Assembly: GCF_029936995.1 (NCBI RefSeq)
Contig: NZ_JAPYRE010000005.1
Coordinates: 159,606-223,605, forward strand
Origin: Henriciella sp.
Lineage (GTDB): Bacteria > Pseudomonadota > Alphaproteobacteria > Caulobacterales > Hyphomonadaceae
Direction: 5' to 3'
DNA: 64,000 nucleotides
The notes under the pieces: generated by a model
What the model saw: the letters and a program-made list of their open reading frames with translations, nothing else
Databases searched by the model: none
What the model was told of the DNA's origin: nothing
Part shown: one piece after another, positions 63,710-64,000 of the stretch
Layout of the letters: each line of letters starts with the position of its first letter
Numbering within the stretch: the first letter of the stretch is position 1
Program-made: the position numbers and the translations under genes

Positions 63710-64000
<291 letters not shown>

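Overview
The window looks like an alphaproteobacterial chromosome from a prosthecate, holdfast-making lineage related to Caulobacter, most likely Hyphomonadaceae or a neighbour. This rests on a near-full-length CtrA with its C-terminal AA end, a SciP (DUF1153) homologue, a sciP-fliF-fliG-fliH-fliN gene order, an hfaA-hfaB-hfaD holdfast-anchor operon, DUF3126 and PAS_5 proteins, the high GC content, and the first ~290 nt of a 16S rRNA. The taxonomic call is inference. I see no phage, insertion sequence, CRISPR array or tRNA.

Layout. 1-5.3 kb: a truncated methyltransferase, an SDR, hemW-rdgB, a DUF2975/XRE pair, a CreA-like lipoprotein and a group III truncated haemoglobin. 5.3-14 kb: an MFS-rph operon, hrcA-grpE, a beta-propeller lipoprotein, an aldo/keto reductase, and dnaK with a heat-shock-type promoter and a strong terminator. 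14-21.1 kb: an MscS channel, then a cell-cycle/flagellar block on the minus strand, read sciP, a very small fliF, fliG, a short fliH-like gene, fliN, a degenerate flhF, flhG, ctrA. 21.3-31.1 kb: mnmA, a HAD hydrolase, a cyanide-insensitive bd-type oxidase with a small DUF2474 subunit, yegP, a desaturase-Nudix pair, a cupin and an FAD oxidase. 31.1-35.4 kb: a six-gene minus-strand run yceI-yceI-b561/YceI fusion-sua5-paiB-FAD oxidase. 35.5-44.4 kb: an acyl-CoA dehydrogenase, an MFS gene, a nitroreductase and a TetR-HlyD-RND efflux operon. 44.4-56 kb: a TadG-like protein, a GYF_2 protein, a GMC oxidoreductase, a tandem PilZ protein, cysE, an OpuC-type ABC importer, a phoH-like gene with a structured leader, a gamma carbonic anhydrase, a PAS_5 protein and an unknown secreted protein. 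56-62.7 kb: a frameshifted TonB-dependent receptor, a DUF4345 protein, hfaABD and a CBS protein. 62.7-64 kb: four tandem rRNA promoters and the start of 16S rRNA.

Two things stand out. First, the flagellar rotor genes are reduced unevenly. FliG looks complete and keeps its EHPQ motif, while FliF is only about 233 residues (two membrane spans, a minimal RBM3-like segment and the FliG-binding tail). The FliH-like protein is short, and FlhF has lost the P-loop lysine and the DTAG motif. The cluster still has a near-consensus CtrA box upstream and sits with sciP and ctrA. It may be a minimal rotor or scaffold kept under cell-cycle control, or a flagellar remnant. Second, a perfect CtrA box (TTAA-N7-TTAAC) at 53762 faces a ~140-nt structured region that ends in an intrinsic terminator 23 nt before the phoH-like start codon. 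This could be a CtrA-controlled small RNA or a transcriptional attenuator.

The rRNA operon is preceded by four diverged ~158-bp repeats, each carrying the same TTGACG-N17-TAnAAG-like promoter, which suggests promoter amplification upstream of rrn. All family calls come from reading motifs by eye. No database search was possible.
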